Shown here: positions 61,830 through 64,000 of the stretch, piece after piece | Numbering within the stretch: the first letter of the stretch is position 1 | Layout of the letters: each line of letters starts with the position of its first letter | Assembly (NCBI RefSeq): GCF_036689815.1 | Contig: NZ_JBAHUR010000005.1 | Coordinates: 281,054 to 345,053 of the forward strand | Reading direction: 5' to 3' | Source of the DNA: Magnetovibrio sp. PR-2 | GTDB taxonomy: Bacteria; Pseudomonadota; Alphaproteobacteria; Rhodospirillales; Magnetovibrionaceae | DNA: 64,000 nucleotides | The notes under the pieces: generated by a model | Databases searched by the model: none | Told to the model about the DNA's origin: nothing | Seen by the model: the letters and a program-made list of their open reading frames with translations, nothing else | Made by a program: the position numbers and the translations under genes

Positions 61830-63206
61830 GTGAACCGCAAAATTTTGCGCATAGTAGCTGTCACGATTTCCATGAGCACGCTTTCCGGCTGTGCTTTTTT
61901 GACGCAGCTTGACCTCTTCGATCCAAAGTATTGGTCGCTGCCGCGCAACAGCTCGAACACTTATGCTGAAATCGGTTTGGCGGAATTGGCCAAAGGCAAC
62001 AACGTCGAAGCCATGGGCTATTTTGAGCGCGCCTTGAAATCCAATGAATTCGACGTCCATGCGCTTTATGGCTTAGGTGTCTTGTACCAAAATACAGGCC
62101 AGCCCGAACGGGCGCGCAGAATGTATCAGGCGATTTTGTCAATTGATCCGCGGCCGGCTGATGAACTGATGGTTTGGGCTGACAAGCGCACGCAGCCGAT
62201 TGTCGATCTTGCCAATGTTAACATGCACCTGCTGGAAAGCGATCCAAACGCTACGGCTGCGCCCTACGACGGCATGTCCATGCAGCCTCAAACGTATATG
62301 CCCCAAGCTCAGGCGCAACCGAAAACGCCGGTGACGACCATGTATGGCGGGGGCACCATGATGCCGTCAAAGCCGACCATGTCTGCGCGCCAATCCAGGC
62401 AAGCTATGGCGCCACAGGAAATGTTCAAAGAAGGCGATTTGAATGTTGTCGAGCGCTTTGAAACTCTGCGTGTGCTTTTGGATCAGGGGCTTTTGACCCA
62501 AGACGAATTTTTGGTCCGGCGCAAAGTCAATGTCGGTGCCTTGTTGCCGCTCAGCTCTCCAACCCCAGGTGCGGGCTTGGACCGTCCGGTTCCGGGGGCA
62601 GGCCAAATCGCCAGCCGATTGCACGCCATTGGACGAGCGTTGGAAATGCGAGCACTTTCCCCGGCGCAGCACACGGCTGAGCGCACCATGATCTTAGATG
62701 CTTTGATGCCTGCCAATCCGGTGTCCTTGGCCAGTCCGGCGATCCCGCCCAAAGGTCTGATGGAAGCGGCCGACGCCGTGCGGCGACTGGAGCTTTTGAA
62801 AGAAGCGGACCTCATTACGTCCGACGAGTACACCAAGGAACGCACAGCCATCGAAGGCGGCATACAGCCTGCGGGCGCATCCAGTGCTGCGGGGGCTGCG
62901 CCAAAAGCCATGACACCCACCTCAGCCGCGCCCAAGGTTAGCGGCTTCCAGCCTGCGGTCCATTTGGCGTCATACCGCCAGCGCAAAGCCGCCGAACGGG
63001 GGTGGGCGGAGCTGTCACGCCGCTTCAGCTCGCTCTTGGGCGGCATGCAGCACCGGATTGAACGCGTGGATCTCGGCGGTGGGAAGGGTGTGTTCTATCG
63101 CTTGAAAGTCGGCCCCTTGCCCAGCAATGGCGCAGCACAGTCTACCTGTCGCCAGCTCAAGGCCAAGCGTCAGTATTGTGAGCCGACCACCATTAACTTC
63201 GGCTGA
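61830..63206 (+). CDS. TPR/SPOR-domain lipoprotein with SHOCT-like repeats
   Basis: A 458-residue lipoprotein. GTG 61830 with AAAAGGGG upstream gives VNRKILRIVAVTISMSTLSG and the lipobox LSGC (Cys about residue 21). A TPR pair follows (AEIGLAELAKGNNVEAMGYF and GLGVLYQNTGQPERARRMYQ, about 45-110), then a Pro/Gln/Met-rich linker. Two short helical motifs resemble SHOCT-type units: RFETLRVLLDQGLLTQDEFL and RLELLKEADLITSDEYTKER. The C-terminal 80 residues form a SPOR domain (AVHLASYRQRKAAERGWAEL, FYRLKVGPLPSNGAAQSTCR), which binds denuded glycan strands at division sites. A role at the division site is inferred. Confidence 0.85.
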   Translation: MNRKILRIVAVTISMSTLSGCAFLTQLDLFDPKYWSLPRNSSNTYAEIGLAELAKGNNVEAMGYFERALKSNEFDVHALYGLGVLYQNTGQPERARRMYQAILSIDPRPADELMVWADKRTQPIVDLANVNMHLLESDPNATAAPYDGMSMQPQTYMPQAQAQPKTPVTTMYGGGTMMPSKPTMSARQSRQAMAPQEMFKEGDLNVVERFETLRVLLDQGLLTQDEFLVRRKVNVGALLPLSSPTPGAGLDRPVPGAGQIASRLHAIGRALEMRALSPAQHTAERTMILDALMPANPVSLASPAIPPKGLMEAADAVRRLELLKEADLITSDEYTKERTAIEGGIQPAGASSAAGAAPKAMTPTSAAPKVSGFQPAVHLASYRQRKAAERGWAELSRRFSSLLGGMQHRIERVDLGGGKGVFYRLKVGPLPSNGAAQSTCRQLKAKRQYCEPTTINFG

Positions 63207-63220
63207 TCTGAATTTTGAAA

Positions 63221-63256
63221 CAAAAAACGGCGCTCAGGATATGAGCGCCGTTTTTA
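63221..63256. terminator. Bidirectional terminator between the two lipoprotein genes
   Basis: Stem AAAAACGGCGCTC / GAGCGCCGTTTTT with a short loop, A and T tracts on both sides. It lies between convergent genes. Confidence 0.92.
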
Positions 63257-63275
63257 CGTTTGCCTGCGGTTTCGG

Positions 63276-63767
63276 TTAGCTCATTCCCGGGGTTACGCCT
63301 GCGCGGGGCGAAACCGTGAGGGTCACCTTAGAGCCGCGCAACTGGCTGCTTTCGATCTGGATGGACAAGACCCGGCCTTTGCGCTCATAGGTCAAAACGC
63401 TGACCATGGCGCGCACGGACGTGATTTCCTGCCACGCAAAGCCGCCCAGTTCTTGTTTATAGAAATCAAAAAGCGAATCTGGGGAATGGGAAGAATCCAA
63501 GCCCAGCTGCCCGTACCACGTCTCACCGCTGCCAAAGACGAGTGTGCGGGTGTTGTCCATGGCCGTGCCTGTGGGGACAGGAATGTCGGGGAATCTGTTG
63601 AAGGATTGCTCCGGTGTGGCAACTTGGGTGCCATCCGCTGTTGTTTGCATCGGTGTTGGAGCCGCATTCGGGCTCAGCCCGGTGGTGTTGGTGCAGGCCG
63701 TGATTCCCAAAGCAAGAATCAAGGTGGAGGACAAAACGAACGGTTTTGCAAAAAGCGGCTTCGCCAT
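63276..63767 (-). CDS. Small lipoprotein of unknown function
   Basis: A 163-residue protein from ATG 63767 with TAGGAAAT upstream (a second ATG at 63794 lacks a binding site). Signal and lipobox are FVLSSTLILALGITAC, with Cys about residue 25. The mature part starts with a Ser/Thr/Pro-rich stretch, then PDIPVPTGTAMDNTRTLVFG, LDSSHSPDSLFDFYKQELGG, RKGRVLSIQIESSQLRGSKV. It looks like a single alpha/beta domain and resembles the DUF-type lipoproteins seen in alphaproteobacteria, but I cannot name the family. Convergent with the SPOR lipoprotein. Confidence 0.82.
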   Translation of the reverse strand: MAKPLFAKPFVLSSTLILALGITACTNTTGLSPNAAPTPMQTTADGTQVATPEQSFNRFPDIPVPTGTAMDNTRTLVFGSGETWYGQLGLDSSHSPDSLFDFYKQELGGFAWQEITSVRAMVSVLTYERKGRVLSIQIESSQLRGSKVTLTVSPRAGVTPGMS

Positions 63768-64000
63768 ATCTATCGAATTTCCTAAATCTGTCATAAAAGT
63801 GACTTCGGACTGGAAGTTTTATCTCGCCAAACCTATATCATCCTGGTGCAGTGGTCCACGACCAGAAGGCCTTGTTTTTCTAGGTCTGCGGGTCTATAAT
63901 CCACGCCCTTGCGAGGTCGATTCTCACCACGCAATTCAAAAAAAAGAAAATTCCTGCATTTTTTGGGATTTTAGCGTTTGACAAAGCCGTCAGGTGGGCC
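63768..64000. other. Right edge of the window without a supported gene
   Basis: 233 bases with no convincing reading frame. At about 63845-63940 the sequence has tRNA-like features (GTG-CAGTGGTC-CAC as a D-arm shape and GAGGTCGATTCTC as a T-arm shape), but no acceptor stem or complete cloverleaf can be drawn. From 63940 it is A-rich. Confidence 0.4.

Noticed and set aside
63845..63940. tRNA gene at the right edge
   Set aside because: D-arm-like and T-arm-like shapes occur but no acceptor stem or CCA and no good anticodon arm can be drawn.

Overview
The window reads as one stretch of an alphaproteobacterial chromosome, most likely from the Rhodospirillales or a close relative. This rests on recognised families rather than on any search: COQ9 next to rpsU, the DUF1013 cell-cycle regulator TrcR, DUF1192, DUF4164, DUF2336-era small helical proteins of the YdcH type, a ROSE-type leader on hsp20, 6S RNA between zapA and the 5-formyl-THF cyclo-ligase gene, and a ruvCAB-ybgC-tolQRAB-pal-cpoB order. 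Nearly all of it is dense housekeeping DNA with short intergenic gaps and many GTG or TTG starts that the ribosome binding sites support.

Layout. 1-153 is the tail of a histidine kinase. 183-7585 carries rpsU (divergent), def, COQ9, two unknown genes, purEK, a degenerate GGDEF protein, a DsbA-fold isomerase, two small DUF465 proteins and a small zinc-ribbon gene. 7550-13196 is an accessory island: the 3' end and terminator of the zinc-ribbon gene are present twice, about 5.5 kb apart, and between the copies lie an 857-residue protein with a possible peptidoglycan-hydrolase N-terminus, two exported proteins of unknown function and a REP-type Y1 transposase with its repeat ends. 13219-16965 holds two acyl-CoA ligases (one is PrpE). 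17138-18353 has an intact and a broken paralogue of the kinase at position 1. 18358-26150 has a DUF2189 membrane protein, TrcR, a quinone oxidoreductase, a porin, Hsp20 under a likely RNA thermometer, and a class III cyclase.

26320-37068 has rpmE, cyaY, an MFS exporter, a MotA/MotB-like/OmpA-like envelope operon, suhB, efp, a diguanylate cyclase, thiE, a frameshifted exported protein and gapdh. 37476-55782 is a co-directional block: DUF4164, zapA, 6S RNA, fthC, ymdB, (pagL on the other strand), yebC, ruvCAB, ybgC, tolQRAB, pal, cpoB, tilS, ftsH, folP, glmM, thiD. It links cell division, envelope constriction, recombination and cell-wall precursor supply. 55788-61040 is a MocR-type regulator divergent from a cassette of DUF1127, DMT exporter, serine/threonine dehydratase-like enzyme, AlaX-like tRNA editing protein and PhzF-like protein. 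The window ends with an exported protein, a TPR/SPOR lipoprotein and a second lipoprotein.

The regions that merit most attention are the 7.5-13.2 kb island, the kinase paralogue family, the hsp20 leader, the amino-acid/tRNA-editing cassette and the paired MotA/OmpA-like operon. I computed no statistics and ran no searches; family names come from motif recognition.
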